A stretch of 64,000 nt of DNA from Pseudoxanthomonas sp. PXM02 (lineage in GTDB: Bacteria > Pseudomonadota > Gammaproteobacteria > Xanthomonadales > Xanthomonadaceae): contig NZ_JACVAK010000001.1 of the NCBI RefSeq assembly GCF_014851805.1, positions 620,001-684,000 on the forward strand, written 5' to 3'. Positions within the stretch are counted from its first letter, which is position 1. Each line of letters begins with the position of its first letter. Under the pieces are notes generated by a model. That model did not search any database and was not told where the DNA came from. It saw only the letters and a program-made list of their open reading frames with translations. The translations under genes were made by a program, and so were the position numbers. Shown piece by piece: positions 62,787 through 64,000 of the stretch.

Positions 62787-63932
62787 ATGCGCTTTGCCAT
62801 CGTCACCGAGACCTATCCGCCGGAAGTGAACGGCGTGGCCCTGACCGTGCAAGGGTTGGAGACCGGTCTGCGGCAGCGTGACCATGACGTATCCGTGATC
62901 CGGCCGCGCCAGCCCGGCGACGGCATGGACATCGACGACACCCTGCTGGTCCGCGGTGCCAGCCTGCCGCGGTATCCGGGACTGAAGTTCGGCCTGCCCG
63001 CCACGCGCCGCCTGCTGGCGCAATGGAAAGCCTCACCGCCGGACGCGATCTACGTGGCCACGGAAGGCCCTCTTGGCTGGTCGGCGCTGCGAGCGGCGCG
63101 ACGGCTGGGCATTCCGACGGCGACCGGCTTCCACACCCGCTTCGACGAATACATGCGCGACTACGGCGTGCGCTTCCTGCAGCACACCGCACTGCGCTGG
63201 ATGCGCCGCTTCCACAACGGCGCCGATGCCACGCTGGTGCCGACGCACGAACTGGCCGACTTCCTGCAATCGCAGGGCTTCCATCATGTGGTGCGGCTGG
63301 CGCGTGCGGTCGATGCGCGCCATTTCAGCCCCGCGCAACGCGATGACGCCTTGCGCGCCGAATGGGGCATCGGACCGGAGGATCTGGCGGTGATCTACGT
63401 GGGCCGCATCGCCGCCGAGAAGAACCTGGACCTGTCGATCCGCGCGTTCCGTGCGATCCAGCAGACGCAGCCGACGGCGAAATTCGTGTGGGTGGGCGAC
63501 GGTCCGGTGCGCGAGCGCCTGGCGCAGGAGCATCCCGATTTCCTGTTCTGCGGCGTGCAGCGCGGCGAAGCGCTGGCAAAGCACTTCGCGAGCGGCGACC
63601 TGTTCCTGTTCTCCAGCCACAGCGAAACCTTCGGCAACGTCACCCTGGAAGCGATGGCCAGCGGCGTACCGACCGTGGCGTTCAACTACGGCGCCGCCCG
63701 CGAACATTTGATCGACGGCCAGCATGGCGCGGCCGTGGAGAACGACGACGACTTCCTGGCCGCCGCCCTGCGCCTGGCGGCGGATGCCGCGCTACGCCGC
63801 ACGCAAGGCCACGCCGCCAGCCTGGCGATGCGCGGCCTGCATCCGGACCAGGTGGCGGCCGACTTCGATGCCCTGCTCACCGACCTCGCCCTGACACGGA
63901 GAAGCCACCATGCGTCCGTTGCTGCCGCGTAA
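62787..63932 (+). CDS. GT4-family glycosyltransferase (MgtA/Gpi-anchor-type)
   Basis: A 381-residue GT-B glycosyltransferase. N-terminus MRFAIVTETYPPEVNGVALT, then the central region FHTRFDEYMRDYG, and the C-terminal donor motif SSHSETFGNVTLEAMASG with the EX7E pair. Resembles glycosyltransferases that extend glycolipids or mannosides in Xanthomonas-type bacteria. The ATG at 62787 has GGAG upstream. The next gene overlaps its 3' end by 23 bases. Confidence 0.85.
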   Translation: MRFAIVTETYPPEVNGVALTVQGLETGLRQRDHDVSVIRPRQPGDGMDIDDTLLVRGASLPRYPGLKFGLPATRRLLAQWKASPPDAIYVATEGPLGWSALRAARRLGIPTATGFHTRFDEYMRDYGVRFLQHTALRWMRRFHNGADATLVPTHELADFLQSQGFHHVVRLARAVDARHFSPAQRDDALRAEWGIGPEDLAVIYVGRIAAEKNLDLSIRAFRAIQQTQPTAKFVWVGDGPVRERLAQEHPDFLFCGVQRGEALAKHFASGDLFLFSSHSETFGNVTLEAMASGVPTVAFNYGAAREHLIDGQHGAAVENDDDFLAAALRLAADAALRRTQGHAASLAMRGLHPDQVAADFDALLTDLALTRRSHHASVAAA

Positions 63933-64000
63933 TGCCTTGATGGGCCGGGACACCGGCTGGTGCCTGCGGGCCAACCGCTGGGGCGAATGGAGCGGCGTGC
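63910..64000 (+). CDS. start of a probable PAP2-family phosphatase (truncated by window)
   Basis: Thirty codons starting MRPLLPRNALMGRDTGWCLR, with GGAG before the ATG. The N-terminus matches, from memory, the PAP2 phosphatase commonly found next to this glycosyltransferase in Xanthomonadaceae. No catalytic motif is in the window, so this is tentative. An internal ATG at 63940 is an alternative start. Confidence 0.5.
   Translation, partial: MRPLLPRNALMGRDTGWCLRANRWGEWSGV

Overview
The window is a strongly GC-rich chromosomal segment from a gammaproteobacterium of the Xanthomonadaceae/Lysobacteraceae type (Xanthomonas, Pseudoxanthomonas, Lysobacter relatives). The assignment rests on gene order and gene content: yceD-rpmF-fabH-fabD-fabG-acpP-fabF, a KdkA-type Kdo kinase, an NAD-type isocitrate dehydrogenase, the tRNA-tig-clpP-clpX-lon-hupB-tRNA-ppiD block, and phoB-phoR-ppk-ppx followed by an EAL gene. 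No species can be named from sequence alone. No insertion sequence, prophage, integrase or CRISPR array was found. The window starts inside fabF and ends inside a probable PAP2 phosphatase gene.

Layout. 1-5.2 kb (minus): fatty-acid synthesis operon led by yceD-rpmF, with a strong sigma-70-type promoter almost touching the yceD start codon. 5.3-12.2 kb: yceF, a GT39-type membrane glycosyltransferase, a MoxR/DUF58/transglutaminase operon and a Slp lipoprotein. 12.2-15.8 kb: HIT protein, recR, ybaB, dnaX, and divergently a tRNA-Ser and the 4.5S SRP RNA. 15.8-20.5 kb (minus): seven tightly packed genes running from Kdo kinase through a metallo-beta-lactamase-fold hydrolase and moaA-moaC-moaD-moaE to a secreted beta-propeller. 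20.5-24.9 kb: a family 9 glycosyltransferase, a giant membrane/spermidine-synthase fusion and a DUF6165 protein. 25-32.5 kb: tRNA-Ser, PP2C phosphatase, dnaQ, a GNAT acetyltransferase, rnhA, a methyltransferase, gloB, mltD, ppiD. 32.6-40.3 kb (minus): protein-quality-control block (tig, clpP, clpX, lon, hupB) flanked by seven tRNAs, with a heat-shock-like promoter before lon. 40.5-48.1 kb: BI-1 family protein, NhaC antiporter, a secreted beta-helix protein, isocitrate dehydrogenase, an AhpD-like protein, glutaredoxin, and a BepA-type protease.

48.1-55.5 kb is a phosphate/polyphosphate module: a clear Pho box, phoB, phoR, ppk overlapping phoR by four bases, ppx, and a GAF-EAL protein that could couple phosphate status to cyclic di-GMP. 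55.5-62.6 kb is an accessory run of small, poorly characterised genes (aldo/keto reductase, cupin, DUF4259, YbjQ, YcxB-like, MmcQ-like, DUF4287, DUF922 and several unknowns, one with a DUF6973-like motif pattern). A GT4 glycosyltransferase and a PAP2 protein start close the window.

The most unusual feature lies in this accessory run: the only gene-free stretch over 300 bases (59879-60440) holds sixteen consecutive degenerate 22-bp units in exact register (59955-60306). Each unit carries two AT-containing steps about one helical turn apart in opposite orientation, so the array looks like a series of protein-binding half-sites on one face of the DNA. I do not recognise this array.
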